From positions 1 to 64,000 of the forward strand of contig CAIRBK010000082.1 of the NCBI GenBank assembly GCA_903876795.1: DNA of 64,000 nucleotides, read 5' to 3'. The notes below the pieces were generated by a model, which saw nothing but the letters and a program-made list of their open reading frames with translations, was not told the origin of the DNA and searched no databases. The translations under genes were made by a program, and so were the position numbers. The DNA comes from an uncultured Verrucomicrobiota bacterium (GTDB lineage: Bacteria > Verrucomicrobiota > Verrucomicrobiia > Opitutales > Opitutaceae). How positions within the stretch are numbered: position 1 is the stretch's first letter; each line of letters opens with the position of its first letter. Positions 27,075-37,441 of the stretch are shown here, one piece after another.

Positions 27075-29312
27075 ATGACAGTCGGCGTGCATCCCCTCGC
27101 GGGCTTCGACAAGATCCTGCACTACAGGGTGCCGGAGTCGCTCGGCACGCAGGTGGCGGTCGGTTCGCTCGTGCGCATCCCGATCCTGAACCGCCTTCAT
27201 CTGGGCATCGTGGCGGAGTTTGGCGAACCGGTGGGATTTCCGGTTAATCGCCTCAAGCTGCTCGCCGAGGTGGTGTATCCGTTTCCGGCGTTGCCACCCG
27301 ATCTGCTCGCGCTGGCGCGCTGGATGTCGAGCTACTACGCCACCAAACACGACGGCATCGTGGAGGCAATGCTGCCTGCGGCCGTGCGCAACGCCGCCAG
27401 CCTCAAGCAGGAAAAACTCCTCTCGGTCGCCCGGGCGATCTCGGACGAGGAACTCGCCGCGCTCGTCAGGCGGGCTCCGGCGCAGGCGAAACTATTCCAA
27501 TTCCTCGCCCAGCAGTTTAAGCCGCAGAAAAAGTCCCTAGTCATCGGCCGCCTCGGCGTGACCGCCGCCGTGGTCTCGGCGCTTGTGAAGCGCGGGCTCG
27601 TCCGCGAGGAAATCCGCCGCGTCGAGCGCATTGCCTACGCCGACAACTGGTCCACCGGCGAAGTGGTCGCCTCGCAGCCGCACGCGCTCAACCTCGGACA
27701 GCAGGCGGCCGTCGATGCCATCGCGGCGACCCTGGCCGAAGACAAGTTCGTGGTGACGCTGCTCCACGGCGTGACGGGCTCGGGCAAGACCGAGGTTTAC
27801 CTGCGCGCCATCCATGATGCGCTGGCCGCGGGCGGAGGCGTCGTTTTCCTTGTGCCCGAGGTCGCGTTGACGCCGCAGACCGTGGCGCGGTTGCGCGGGC
27901 GGCTCGAAGCCATCGCCCCCGGCCACAAATGCGTGGTCTGGCACAGCCACCTGAGCGAAGGCGAACGCCTCGACGGCTGGCTCTCGCTGGCCACGGGCGA
28001 GGCTCGCGTCGTCGTGGGCGCGCGCTCGGCGGTTTTCGCGCCGGTGCGCAACCTCAAGCTCATCGTCGTCGATGAGGAGCACGAGCCCGCCTACAAGCAG
28101 GACGAGACGCCGCGCTATCACGGACGCGACGTGGCGGTGATGCGGGCAAAGTTGAACAACGCGCTCTGCCTGCTCGGCTCGGCCACGCCCTCGCTGGAGA
28201 GTTTCGCCAACGCCCAGGCCGGCAAATACCGGCTGTTGCGCCTGCCCGAGCGCGTGGACGCGCGCAAACTGCCGCACATCGACATCGTGGACATGCGCAT
28301 CGAGATCGTGCGCCAGCGGGGCTTCACGTCGCTGTCGCGCAAGCTGGTCGATGCGATGCATGCCCGCTTCGAAAAACGCGAGCAGACGATCCTCTTTATC
28401 AACCGCCGAGGCTATTCGCCGTCGATGCAGTGCACCAAGTGCGGGCACGTCGAGGAGTGTCCGCATTGCAGCATCACGATGACCTACCACCGCAGCGACG
28501 AGCGGCTGCGCTGCCACCTGTGCGGCCACGAGGCGGCGGCGCCCGCGCGGTGTCCGGCCTGCGGCGCCCCGGAAATTCGCTGGAAAGGCATGGGCACGCA
28601 GCGGGTGGAAGAGGCGGTGCACCGCGTGCTGCCCAAGGCCCGACTCGAGCGCATGGACACCGACACGATGTCCAAGAAAAACCGGTTTCGGGAGATACTC
28701 ACCGACTTCCGTGCGGGCAAAATCGACGTGCTCATCGGCACGCAGATGATCGCCAAGGGCCTGGACTTCCCCAACGTCACGCTGGTCGGTTTGATCGACG
28801 CCGACATCTCGATGCACATCCCGGATTTCCGGGCCAACGAACGCACGTTCCAGTTGCTCGTGCAGGTGGCGGGCCGGGCCGGCCGCGGCGACCGGGCGGG
28901 CGAAGTCGTGGTGCAGACCTTCACGCCGCAGGCGGAGGCGATCCAGTTTTCACGGCACGCCGACTTCGAGGGCTTCGCGGAAAGCGAGCTGAAGATGCGG
29001 AAGGATTTTCGGTATCCGCCGTATCGGCACCTGATCCACCACCTGTTTCGCGGACCGAACGAGGAGAAGCTAAAGTTTTTCACCGAGCAATGGGCGCGTC
29101 ACGCGGAGAAAGAACTGGCCGGGCGCGTGGAGTTGCGCGGCCCGTCGCCGTCGCCGATCGAGAAAATCAAGGATGAGTATCGCTATCAGGTTTGGTATTT
29201 CACCAACGGGGTGACTCGGGTGATCGCGGATTTGAACGCCTTGCGAACGGCGTTTGCCTGGCCCGACGACATCACCCAGGTGCTCGACGTGGATCCGGTG
29301 AACCTGACGTAG
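27075..29312 (+). CDS. priA: Primosomal replication-restart helicase PriA
   Basis: The 745-residue protein reloads the replicative helicase at stalled forks. An N-terminal 3-prime DNA-binding part (GVHPLAGFDKILHYRVPE) is followed by the helicase core with Walker A LLHGVTGSGKTEVY near residue 232, Walker B LIVVDEEHEPAYKQDE and SATPSLESF. A zinc module of eight Cys follows (CTKCGHVEECPHC, CHLCGHE, CPACGAP, about residues 452-500), and motif VI is in QVAGRAGRGDRAGEV. Length is normal. ATG at 27075 was preferred over an in-frame TTG at 27030, which would overlap the previous gene. It probably follows the DUF192 gene in one transcript and converges with yifB. Confidence 0.95.
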   Translation: MTVGVHPLAGFDKILHYRVPESLGTQVAVGSLVRIPILNRLHLGIVAEFGEPVGFPVNRLKLLAEVVYPFPALPPDLLALARWMSSYYATKHDGIVEAMLPAAVRNAASLKQEKLLSVARAISDEELAALVRRAPAQAKLFQFLAQQFKPQKKSLVIGRLGVTAAVVSALVKRGLVREEIRRVERIAYADNWSTGEVVASQPHALNLGQQAAVDAIAATLAEDKFVVTLLHGVTGSGKTEVYLRAIHDALAAGGGVVFLVPEVALTPQTVARLRGRLEAIAPGHKCVVWHSHLSEGERLDGWLSLATGEARVVVGARSAVFAPVRNLKLIVVDEEHEPAYKQDETPRYHGRDVAVMRAKLNNALCLLGSATPSLESFANAQAGKYRLLRLPERVDARKLPHIDIVDMRIEIVRQRGFTSLSRKLVDAMHARFEKREQTILFINRRGYSPSMQCTKCGHVEECPHCSITMTYHRSDERLRCHLCGHEAAAPARCPACGAPEIRWKGMGTQRVEEAVHRVLPKARLERMDTDTMSKKNRFREILTDFRAGKIDVLIGTQMIAKGLDFPNVTLVGLIDADISMHIPDFRANERTFQLLVQVAGRAGRGDRAGEVVVQTFTPQAEAIQFSRHADFEGFAESELKMRKDFRYPPYRHLIHHLFRGPNEEKLKFFTEQWARHAEKELAGRVELRGPSPSPIEKIKDEYRYQVWYFTNGVTRVIADLNALRTAFAWPDDITQVLDVDPVNLT

Positions 29313-29335
29313 GGCCAACGAGTGGGTTCCCAGAT

Positions 29336-30880
29336 TCAATAGAACAGATTCCGGTCGAGGCTGCGGTATTGGATGGCTTCGAGGAGGTGGGGCGACTCGA
29401 TGCGGTCGGAGCCGGCGAGGTCGGCGATGGTGCGGGCGACCTTCAGGATGCGGTCAAAGGCGCGTGCCGAGAGGGAGAGCTGTTCCATGGCCTGCTGCAA
29501 GAGGTCGCCCAGAGAGGAGTCGATCGCGCAATGGGCGCGGATCTGAGCGTGGGTCATGCGGGCGTTGGCGGTGGTGCGCGTTCCGGCGAAGCGGGCGAGC
29601 TGGCGCCGGCGGGCGGCCTGCACGCGGGCGCGGATGTCGGCCGATGATTCGGCGGGTTGCTCGGTGCGCAGTTCATTGATGGAAAGTGCGGGCGCCTCGA
29701 TGTGCAGATCGATGCGGTCGAGCAGCGGTCCGCTGATCCGGGCGCGGTAGCGTTGAATCTGTGACGGTGAGCAGCGGCACTCGTGTTTCGGGTCGCCGAG
29801 GTAGCCGCAAGGGCAGGGGTTCATCGCCGCGACCAGCATAAAGCAGCACGGCAGGGTGACCTTGCCGGCGCTGCGGGAGATGGTGACGTGGCCGTCTTCC
29901 AGCGGCTGGCGGAGAACCTCGAGCGCGCTGCGCTTGAACTCGGGCAACTCGTCGAGGAAGAGCACGCCGTGGTGGGCGAGGGAGATTTCGCCGGGGCCGG
30001 GTATGGTGCCGCCTCCGAGCAGGCCTACATCGGAAATCGTGTGGTGCGGTGAACGCACCGGCCGGCGTCCGAAGACATGCGCGCCTTGCCCGCTCAGTGT
30101 CTGGCCGGCGGCGGAGTGGATGCTGAGAATCTCCAGCGACTCGTCGAGAGTGGGAGAGGGGAGGATGGTCGGGATGCGTTTCGCGACCATGGATTTGCCG
30201 CTGCCGGGCGGCCCGATCATGACGAGGTTGTGGCCGCCGGCGGCGGAGACCTCGATGGCGCGCCGGAGCGCGTGTTGGCCTTTGATTTCCGCGAAGTCGC
30301 CGGCGGATACGTCGGGCCGCGTGTCAAAGGCGAGGGCGGTGGAGTGGGGGACGGGCTGGATCACCAAGTCTCCTTCGAGGAAACGCACCGCCTGATCGAG
30401 TGATTGAACCGGGTAGGCCGCGATGCCCTCAACCAGGGCGGCCTCCTCTGCCGAGACCGGGGGAAGGAGGACTCCGCGTTTGCCGAGTTGTTTGGCCAGA
30501 CGGGCCAGGGCGAGCGCGCCGCGCACGGGGCGGGTGGCACCGGAGAGGCTGAGTTCGCCCGCTATGAGGAAGTCGTCGATGCCGGGTGCCTGCATCTGCT
30601 CGGTGGCGAGCAGGATGCCGAGCGCGATCGGCAAGTCGTAGAACGGGCCCTCCTTCCGCAGATGACCGGGGGCTAGATTGATGGTGGTGCGGGTGCGGGG
30701 TGATTGGAAGCCGCTGTTGCTCAGGGCGGAGACGACACGGTCGTCGGATTCCTTCACGGCGGCGTCGGGGAGCCCGACCAGGATCAGCTTGGGGTCGCCG
30801 CTTTCGCCTGAATTAACCTCCACGTGAACCAGTTCGGCATCGATGCCTTGCAGGGCGGCGGACGAGAGGGTGGCAAGCAT
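29336..30880 (-). CDS. comM: YifB/ComM family Mg-chelatase-like AAA+ ATPase
   Basis: The 514-residue protein has a Lon-like N-terminal domain ([50 protein letters not shown]) followed by the AAA+ domain with Walker [16 protein letters not shown] near residue 223, [20 protein letters not shown] and a C-terminal helical part. In competent bacteria ComM is a branch-migration helicase that helps integrate transformed DNA; elsewhere its role is less clear. With ComF and the pilus motors in this window it would fit a competence set. It starts six bases after the stop of the HD-domain gene upstream on the same strand. Confidence 0.92.
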   Translation of the reverse strand: MLATLSSAALQGIDAELVHVEVNSGESGDPKLILVGLPDAAVKESDDRVVSALSNSGFQSPRTRTTINLAPGHLRKEGPFYDLPIALGILLATEQMQAPGIDDFLIAGELSLSGATRPVRGALALARLAKQLGKRGVLLPPVSAEEAALVEGIAAYPVQSLDQAVRFLEGDLVIQPVPHSTALAFDTRPDVSAGDFAEIKGQHALRRAIEVSAAGGHNLVMIGPPGSGKSMVAKRIPTILPSPTLDESLEILSIHSAAGQTLSGQGAHVFGRRPVRSPHHTISDVGLLGGGTIPGPGEISLAHHGVLFLDELPEFKRSALEVLRQPLEDGHVTISRSAGKVTLPCCFMLVAAMNPCPCGYLGDPKHECRCSPSQIQRYRARISGPLLDRIDLHIEAPALSINELRTEQPAESSADIRARVQAARRRQLARFAGTRTTANARMTHAQIRAHCAIDSSLGDLLQQAMEQLSLSARAFDRILKVARTIADLAGSDRIESPHLLEAIQYRSLDRNLFY

Positions 30881-30886
30881 GGCGGG

Positions 30887-31735
30887 TCAGGAGGTCGTGG
30901 GGGCAGCATGACGGCGTGCGATTACGCCGAGGTTGAATTCAATCGCGTCGAGGTAGGGGTTGGAACCGTCGGGACGGGTCAGAAAGCGGTAAACACCGAG
31001 GAAATCGTGATCGAGTTTGGGCTTAACGACTTTTTCCCAGAAAACCCGGGTGCCGGCGATGAGTTGTCCGGGAGATTTGAAAAGACGTTTCGAGGAGGGC
31101 AGGCCAAGGAAGGCGTCGGATTCGGCGAATTCGTTAAAGAGAAGCTCCAGTTCGTCGGGGTAGTCCGTTGCGGACATTTGCCCGAGATAATCGGCCGAGG
31201 CTACCATGCTGGCCAAGATTTGGTCCTCTTGGCGGTTAAAACGCATTTTCATGCCCGTGGTGGATGGACCGGTTAAGCGTATGGCACCCAGGATAATGTC
31301 GATTTCGTCGATGCGCAGGCCAAACTGGGGCAGGTAAGCGGCGGCGAGTGCGCAGCTGCGCAGAACGTGGCAGAACGAGTATTTGGCGCCGGTTCCCGCA
31401 TTGTCCGAGCGAAGTTTCAAATAGCCGCTGTCGTGGAGCAGCGCGCTGGCCAAGCCTAGTTCAAATTGGCGTTGGGAAAAGGCGGGGGCGCCCGAGTGCT
31501 GGCGTGCCGCAAACATATCCATGTAGGCCACCGTCACTTGCAGGGTATGTTGGAAATCGTGATACCTGAGGTCGTTGGCCTGGTAGTCGAGATATTGGCC
31601 GGTAAAGAGTTTTTCGACGCCCTCAAAAATTTCCCGAATGAAGTCGGTGGAACCGCCGGGGAAGAACTCGGAGACGAGGGAAAGTGCCTCCTCGGAAACA
31701 GGTTCAGCGCTCGTGGTTTCAATCGTGAGAGGCAT
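30887..31735 (-). CDS. HD-domain phosphohydrolase (PDE-like metal site)
   Basis: The 282-residue protein contains an HD domain. RYHDFQHTLQVTVAYMD supplies the first His ligands, and LASALLHDSGYL is the central His-Asp pair. The YHxxxH and LLHD spacing looks like class I cyclic-nucleotide phosphodiesterases. The part after residue 180 includes FNRQEDQILASMVASADYL, which continues the metal-site helices. No signal or membrane segment is visible. The ATG at 31735 leaves a short acidic N-terminus. The substrate is unknown. It leads a two-gene minus-strand operon with comM (6-base gap) and diverges from coaE. Confidence 0.82.
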   Translation of the reverse strand: MPLTIETTSAEPVSEEALSLVSEFFPGGSTDFIREIFEGVEKLFTGQYLDYQANDLRYHDFQHTLQVTVAYMDMFAARQHSGAPAFSQRQFELGLASALLHDSGYLKLRSDNAGTGAKYSFCHVLRSCALAAAYLPQFGLRIDEIDIILGAIRLTGPSTTGMKMRFNRQEDQILASMVASADYLGQMSATDYPDELELLFNEFAESDAFLGLPSSKRLFKSPGQLIAGTRVFWEKVVKPKLDHDFLGVYRFLTRPDGSNPYLDAIEFNLGVIARRHAAPTTS

Positions 31736-31859
31736 GTCGGGCTTCGGTTCGTTTATGCGGCCAAAGGCTGGCGCAAGACGGGAGAAAAACGAGTTTCGAG
31801 TAATGATTTGCGCAAATTTGGGGCAAGCCCAATCTCCCTCGGATTCGCGTAAAAAAAAC

Positions 31860-32441
31860 ATGATTCTTGGCATCACAGGCGGCATGGGCGGGGGGAAATC
31901 CACGGCTTCCCGTTTTTTCGAGGCAGCGGGTTTTCGGCGAATCGATTCCGATCGGATCGTCCGGGATGAGCTGTTGACCTCGCCGGAGGTGGTCGCGCGG
32001 ATTGCGGGCCGGTTCACTGATGCGGTGACGGCGGGAGGCGAGGTGCAGCGGCCGGTGTTGGCGGCGCATATTTTCGCCAATGATGCGGATCGGGTGTGGT
32101 TGGAAGAGTTGTTGCATCCGCTGGTTTACGAACGCTGGCGAATTCTTCTGGAATCTGCGCCAGCGGCCAACTGGGTGGTCGAGGCCCCGCTGCTTTTTGA
32201 GCAGAATTTGGAAAATTGGTTTGATTTCACGGTCTGCGTGGCGACAACGTACCACCAACAGTTTGCTCGGTTGATTGAGCGCGGAATCCCCCAATCGCTC
32301 GCCGAGCAGCGCATTTCCAAGCAATTGCCCTTGGCTCAGAAAATAGAAAAAGCCGATTTTGTCCTGTCCAACGACGGCACGCCCGAGTTTCTGCGTATGC
32401 AGGTGAACGCATTGGCTGAACGGCTGTCCGGTGCTCGTTGA
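31860..32441 (+). CDS. coaE: Dephospho-CoA kinase
   Basis: The 193-residue protein performs the last step of CoA synthesis. It begins MILGITGGMGGGKSTASRFF, a P-loop for ATP, then RRIDSDRIVRDELL, the CoaE motif with the conserved Asp. VVEAPLLFEQNLENWFD and CVATTYHQQFARLIERG match the lid and the C-terminal part. The ATG at 31860 directly precedes the P-loop. The same frame continues upstream only as the antisense of the HD gene. It is followed after 38 bases by rho. Confidence 0.95.
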   Translation: MILGITGGMGGGKSTASRFFEAAGFRRIDSDRIVRDELLTSPEVVARIAGRFTDAVTAGGEVQRPVLAAHIFANDADRVWLEELLHPLVYERWRILLESAPAANWVVEAPLLFEQNLENWFDFTVCVATTYHQQFARLIERGIPQSLAEQRISKQLPLAQKIEKADFVLSNDGTPEFLRMQVNALAERLSGAR

Positions 32442-32479
32442 GGGCCGGTAAGAGTCAGGTTTTAACTTTTTCCCCTCCT

Positions 32480-34495
32480 ATGGATGAATCCGATTTGAAC
32501 GCCGTCCCTTCCGGCTCTCCGAAGCCCAAGAAAACCACCCGCCGCGCATCACCCCGCGTCGCCGGGGAGGCCGCAGCCAAGAAGAAGCCCCGGGTGTCCC
32601 GGAGTCGTGCGGCAAAGTCTTCCGGTGAGGCCGACCCAGCATCGGCTCCCGAGCCCACGTTGTTTGAGTCTGCGCCCGCTCCCGAGGCGAATGTTCAGGT
32701 TGTAACGGAGCCCGTGCGCGAGGAGCGTGCGCCCTCCCTTCCGCCCGTCTCCTACGAGTCGGTGGCTCCGGAACGGCCGGTCTTCGTTCCTTCATCGGAA
32801 AAGCCCCCCGTAAACGATGGCGCGGGCGATTTTTCGGTCTCAGGGGTGGTTGCAGGCGGATCCGCACCCGATCCAGTGGCGCCGACGCCCCCCCCCTCTT
32901 TGAATGAGGCTCCGGCGGTGGACCCATCTTCTGCTCAACCGGGTGGTGCCCAGCACGGCGGTGGCGGGCATGACGATGATCGCGGCCCTTGGTGGAAGCG
33001 CAAAAAGGACAAGAAAAACCGCTGGAAGGAAAAGCATCAGAATGGCGGCGGACATAGCGGTGGCCCGGGCGGCGGACATGGGGGAGGGCGCCATGGCGGC
33101 CCCCAGCATCCACCTCAACCCCCTCCACCGGTGCTTGCCCCGAAACACTACGGCGACCTGCCCGATCCGGCGCGTTTTGCCGACCTCGCGGCCTTGGATA
33201 CGCTGGCGGCAGCACTGCAGGCGGGCAATGGCGACGCCCCCATCCAAGTTGACCAAATCTACGCGCTCAATCTGTTCGACCTCACCGGGCTTGCCCGCAG
33301 GCTCGGCATGGTCTTCGACGTGACGCCCAATCGTCTCCAAGCGCTAGAGGCGATCTTTGTCCATGCCGCCCAGAAGCAGATACCGCTGCTGGAGCGCGGT
33401 CTGGTCGATCTCACGGACAACGGCTACGGTTTTGTCGTTCACGAGCAGGCCAACTACCGTCTTTATCCCGAGAGCACTTACCTGCCCGAGGCTCTCATCA
33501 AGCGTTATGCCCTCAAGCGCGGCCACCATGTCGAGGTGGTTGTGCAGTCACCGCAGCCCGGCGACCGTTGCCCGGCCGTCGTCGGCGTCAAAGCCGTCAT
33601 GGGCAAGACGCCCGAAGAGGTCTCGAAGCTGACGCCCTTCGAGGAGTTGGTGCCCTACTATCCTTTGCAACGCATCCTCTTGGAGGCGCCAGAGATTCAT
33701 AAAGACGTCTCCATGCGGGCAGTGGACCTGCTCACGCCGATCGGCTTCGGCCAGCGCGGGCTGCTGGTGGCGCCGCCTCGCACCGGCAAGACTGTGCTGC
33801 TCCAAAACATCGCCAACTCCATCTCGCACAACTTCCCGGAGAAAAAGCTCATCCTCCTGCTGATCGACGAGCGACCCGAGGAAGTGACCGATTTTAAGCG
33901 CCACACCAAGGGCGAGGTGGTCAGTTCCACATTTGACGAGGCCCCGGAAAGCCACGTGCATGCCGCCGAGATGGTGATCGAGAAAGCCCGCCGCCTCGTC
34001 GAGCAAGGCGAGCACGTTGTAATCCTCCTCGACTCGATCACCCGGCTGGCCCGCGCCTACAACGCGCTTGCGGCCAACTCCGGCAAGATCATGTCGGGCG
34101 GCGTCGAGGCCACCGCACTCCAAAAGCCCAAGCGCTTCTTTGGTTCCGCCCGCAACATCGAAGGCGGCGGCAGCATCACCATCATCGGCACCGCGCTCAT
34201 AGACACCGGCAGCCGCATGGACGAAGTCATCTTCGAAGAGTTCAAGGGCACGGGCAACATGGAGCTGCACCTCGACCGGGGCCTTTCCGACAAGCGTATT
34301 TTCCCGGCCATCAACATCGACCGCTCGGGCACGCGCAAAGAGGAGCTAATCTATCACCCCGAGGAGATGCTGCGCGTCTACGGACTGCGCCGGGCCATGC
34401 AGGGCATCCCGCCAGTTGAGGCGATGGATATGTTTATTCAGCGCTTGAAGAAAACCAAAACAAACGCGGAATTCTTGCTGAGTCTGAACCGCTAG
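32480..34495 (+). CDS. rho: Transcription termination factor Rho, long form (paralogue 1)
   Basis: The 671-residue ATP-driven RNA translocase ends transcripts in the cytoplasm. Residues 1-260 are an added, disordered region: Lys/Ala/Pro-rich at first, then basic with WWKRKKDKKNRWKEKH and His/Gly repeats around 155-210. From about 263 the normal core begins, with a Rho_N helical segment (LFDLTGLARRLGM), the cold-shock RNA-binding domain (DNGYGFVV, YRLYPESTYLP), Walker A VAPPRTGKTVLLQ near 428, LLLIDERPEEVTD and the R-loop SARNIEGGGSITIIGTALID. SGTRKEEL is present near the end. Long insertions of this type occur in high-GC bacteria. A second, short Rho is encoded at 55386-56615. Confidence 0.96.
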   Translation: MDESDLNAVPSGSPKPKKTTRRASPRVAGEAAAKKKPRVSRSRAAKSSGEADPASAPEPTLFESAPAPEANVQVVTEPVREERAPSLPPVSYESVAPERPVFVPSSEKPPVNDGAGDFSVSGVVAGGSAPDPVAPTPPPSLNEAPAVDPSSAQPGGAQHGGGGHDDDRGPWWKRKKDKKNRWKEKHQNGGGHSGGPGGGHGGGRHGGPQHPPQPPPPVLAPKHYGDLPDPARFADLAALDTLAAALQAGNGDAPIQVDQIYALNLFDLTGLARRLGMVFDVTPNRLQALEAIFVHAAQKQIPLLERGLVDLTDNGYGFVVHEQANYRLYPESTYLPEALIKRYALKRGHHVEVVVQSPQPGDRCPAVVGVKAVMGKTPEEVSKLTPFEELVPYYPLQRILLEAPEIHKDVSMRAVDLLTPIGFGQRGLLVAPPRTGKTVLLQNIANSISHNFPEKKLILLLIDERPEEVTDFKRHTKGEVVSSTFDEAPESHVHAAEMVIEKARRLVEQGEHVVILLDSITRLARAYNALAANSGKIMSGGVEATALQKPKRFFGSARNIEGGGSITIIGTALIDTGSRMDEVIFEEFKGTGNMELHLDRGLSDKRIFPAINIDRSGTRKEELIYHPEEMLRVYGLRRAMQGIPPVEAMDMFIQRLKKTKTNAEFLLSLNR

Positions 34496-34561
34496 GCCAA
34501 AACCAGCCGTCCACTCTCAGGATACCCGCCCTGATCACCCCCTTAGCCCCAATCCCCCCAC

Positions 34562-36292
34562 GTGACTCCCGCCGACGATTTCGTCCTCCAACTCGCCCTC
34601 GACAAGGGCGTGCTCACCCAAGCCCAGATCGACGCAGCCAATGCGAAAATCGCCGCGCACACCGATCTGACGACCCCGCCGCCGAAGCTGGTGGAGACAC
34701 TGATCTCGAGTCGCGTGGTTGCGGCCCGCCAGCTCAGCAAGCTGCTGGCGGACGAGTTTGGCATGCCCCTGGTGGACTTGACCGCGTTGCGTGTGCCCAG
34801 TGCCGATGCGCTCGCCTTGGTGCCTCGCGCCCTTGCGGTCCGGTATAACGTGTTTCCAGTCGCCAAGGAGGGCGGCGTGCTCAAGCTGGCCGTCGCCGAT
34901 CCACTGGATGTGGATGCGATCGACAGCATCGGCCATGTGGTCAAGTTGACCGTCGAGCCGTCGGTTGCGCCGCTCGATGAGATCAAGCATGCCATCGACC
35001 GGTTCTACGGCAAGGACGCCAACGAGCTGGACGCCATGCTCAACGACTTCTCCGTCGGCGGCGCCGAGGCCAGCACCGTGACCACGGTGCCGGGCGACGG
35101 TGCGGCCTCCGCCGAGGACGGCGATGCCCCGATCATCAAGCTCGTCCACCAGATCATTCTCGAAGCCATCCAGCGCCGCGCCTCGGACATCCACTTGGAG
35201 CCGCTGGAGAAGCGTTTCCGGGTGCGCTACCGCATCGACGGCGTGCTGCTCGAGGTGGAAAATCCCCCCAAGCGCCTCCAACTCTCCATGATCTCCCGCT
35301 TGAAGATCATGGCCAACATCTCGATCGCCGAGAAACGCATTCCGCAGGACGGCCGCATCCAGATCAACATGACCGGAAAGCAGATCGACTTGCGTGTGTC
35401 GTCCCTGCCCACCGCGCACGGCGAGAGCATCGTCATGCGTATTCTCGACAAGGAGGGTCTCCAACTCGGCCTGCCCGAGCTCGGCTTTTTCAGCGACGAT
35501 CAAGCCGTAGTCGAGCGGCTCATTTCGCTGCCCGACGGCATCATGCTCGTCACCGGCCCGACCGGTTCGGGCAAGACCACCACGCTGTATTCGTGTCTCC
35601 ACTTCATCAACAAGCCTGACCGCAAGATCATCACCGTGGAAGATCCGGTCGAGTATCAGCTCGGCGGCATCAACCAGGTTCCGGTTCGTCACGACGTCGG
35701 CATGACGTTCGCCTCGGCCCTCCGCGCCATGCTGCGTCAGGCTCCCAATATCGTCATGGTGGGCGAAATCCGCGACTTGGAGACGGCGGAAATCGCCATT
35801 AACGCCTCGCTTACCGGCCACATGGTGTTTTCCACCCTGCACACCAACGACGCCCCCGGCGCCATCACCCGTCTGATCGACATCGGAGTGAAACCTTTCC
35901 TCGTTTCCACTTCGTTGCGGGCCGCCGTGGCCCAGCGCCTTGTCCGCAAGATCTGCAAGCAGTGCAAAAAGCCCTACGCGCCCGAGCCCAACGAGCTGCG
36001 CTCGCTTAACATCACTCCCCAGCAAGCCGCCACCGCCACGTTCATGCGCGGCGAGGGCTGCCCGAATTGCAATGGCACCGGCTATCGCGGCCGCGCCGGC
36101 ATCTTCGAGATGTTCGTGGTCAACGAAGAGATCCAGCGCATGATCTACGACAACGTCGGCACCGCCAAATTGCGCGACAAGGCCCGCTCGCTCGGCATGC
36201 GCACCATGCGCGAAGACGGAGTTCGCAAGGTCCTGGCCGGTCAGACCTCCATCGACGAAGTCGTTTCGATCACCGTCGGCGACGCCAGTTAA
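34562..36292 (+). CDS. pilB: Type IV pilus assembly ATPase, PilB/GspE family
   Basis: The 576-residue hexameric motor drives pilus extension on the cytoplasmic face. MshEN/T2SE N-terminal domains span about residues 1-150. The core has [20 protein letters not shown], Walker [14 protein letters not shown] near 334, Asp-box and Walker B segments ([31 protein letters not shown]), the His box [11 protein letters not shown] and a tetracysteine zinc loop (CKQCKKPY, then [12 protein letters not shown]). The start is GTG at 34562, with no clear ribosome-binding site in front. It follows rho (66 bases) and precedes pilT (20 bases). A second family member is encoded two genes later. Confidence 0.93.
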   Translation: MTPADDFVLQLALDKGVLTQAQIDAANAKIAAHTDLTTPPPKLVETLISSRVVAARQLSKLLADEFGMPLVDLTALRVPSADALALVPRALAVRYNVFPVAKEGGVLKLAVADPLDVDAIDSIGHVVKLTVEPSVAPLDEIKHAIDRFYGKDANELDAMLNDFSVGGAEASTVTTVPGDGAASAEDGDAPIIKLVHQIILEAIQRRASDIHLEPLEKRFRVRYRIDGVLLEVENPPKRLQLSMISRLKIMANISIAEKRIPQDGRIQINMTGKQIDLRVSSLPTAHGESIVMRILDKEGLQLGLPELGFFSDDQAVVERLISLPDGIMLVTGPTGSGKTTTLYSCLHFINKPDRKIITVEDPVEYQLGGINQVPVRHDVGMTFASALRAMLRQAPNIVMVGEIRDLETAEIAINASLTGHMVFSTLHTNDAPGAITRLIDIGVKPFLVSTSLRAAVAQRLVRKICKQCKKPYAPEPNELRSLNITPQQAATATFMRGEGCPNCNGTGYRGRAGIFEMFVVNEEIQRMIYDNVGTAKLRDKARSLGMRTMREDGVRKVLAGQTSIDEVVSITVGDAS

Positions 36293-36312
36293 GTTTGGCC
36301 CTTCCTCCTGCG

Positions 36313-37395
36313 ATGAGCTACGAAATGAACGATTTGCTGGAGCTGGTGGTGGAGCAGGGCGCATCGGATCTCCACCTGCAAGTCGGCCAACCGCCGACGC
36401 TTCGCCTGAGTGGCACGATGGTCCCGATCGACGGTCCCGCCCTTACACCGGCCGACACCGAGAAGCTCATGCTCTCGATAACACCGGATAGCCATCAGCA
36501 GAACTTGAAACTCAACGGCGGCTCCGACTTCGGTTTCGCCTACATGGATAAGGCCCGTCTCCGCGTGAGCGTGCTCAAGTCCAAGAGCAATTACGGCCTG
36601 GTGCTGCGCCAGATCCCCAACAAGATGTTCAGCCTTAGAGAAATCGGGCTGCCGGACAAGATCCGCGAGCTTCTTTACCGTCCCCGCGGGCTCATTTTGG
36701 TGACTGGCCCGACAGGCTCCGGTAAATCAACCACGCTCGCCTCGATGATCAATTACATCAACGAGACTCGCGACGGACACATCATCACCATCGAGGATCC
36801 GATCGAGTATTATCACACGCACAAGCACTGCATCGTCACCCAGCGGGAAATCGGTGTGGACGTGCCGAGCTTCTCGGAGGCCATCCGCCGTGCCCTGCGC
36901 CAGGACCCTGACATCATCTTGGTGGGCGAAATGCGCGACCTTGAGACCATCGAGGCGGCGATCAGCGCGGCCGAGACCGGCCACCTTGTGTTCGGCACCC
37001 TTCATACCAACGGCGCGGCCAAGACGATTGACCGCATCGTCGATGCCTTCCCCGCCAACATGAAGGACATGATCCGCACCCAGCTCGCATCCTCCATCGT
37101 CGCGGTGATCTCCCAGGTGCTTTGCAAAAAAATCGGCGGCGGACGCATCGCCGGCTACGAGATCATGGTCAACACGACCTCGATCGCCTCGCTCATCCGC
37201 GAGAACAAGACCTTCCGCATCTCCTCCGACATCCAGACCGGGGCCAGCCTCGGCATGATAACCATGGACGCCCACCTCATGAGCCTGGTCAATCGCGACC
37301 TGATCACCCCCGACGAGGCCCTCGACAAGGCTCAGGATCCCCTCGTGATGCGTGAAAAACTCCTCGCGATGGGCGCCCACCTCCGCCAGCTTTAA
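36313..37395 (+). CDS. pilT: Type IV pilus retraction ATPase PilT
   Basis: The 360-residue protein has the PilT layout. The N-terminal PAS-like part begins [20 protein letters not shown]. Walker [14 protein letters not shown] lies near residue 131. [30 protein letters not shown] and [15 protein letters not shown] follow, with the PilT-specific [11 protein letters not shown]. There is no zinc-cysteine loop, as usual for PilT. Retraction allows twitching motility and DNA uptake. It sits between two extension-type ATPase genes, with 20 and 46 bases of spacing, so the block pilB-pilT-gspE-pilC is probably one operon. Confidence 0.94.
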   Translation: MSYEMNDLLELVVEQGASDLHLQVGQPPTLRLSGTMVPIDGPALTPADTEKLMLSITPDSHQQNLKLNGGSDFGFAYMDKARLRVSVLKSKSNYGLVLRQIPNKMFSLREIGLPDKIRELLYRPRGLILVTGPTGSGKSTTLASMINYINETRDGHIITIEDPIEYYHTHKHCIVTQREIGVDVPSFSEAIRRALRQDPDIILVGEMRDLETIEAAISAAETGHLVFGTLHTNGAAKTIDRIVDAFPANMKDMIRTQLASSIVAVISQVLCKKIGGGRIAGYEIMVNTTSIASLIRENKTFRISSDIQTGASLGMITMDAHLMSLVNRDLITPDEALDKAQDPLVMREKLLAMGAHLRQL

Positions 37396-37441
37396 CCCTA
37401 AGTATCCGCTTTTCCCCACAGCGCCGTCCGCTACCCCATTT

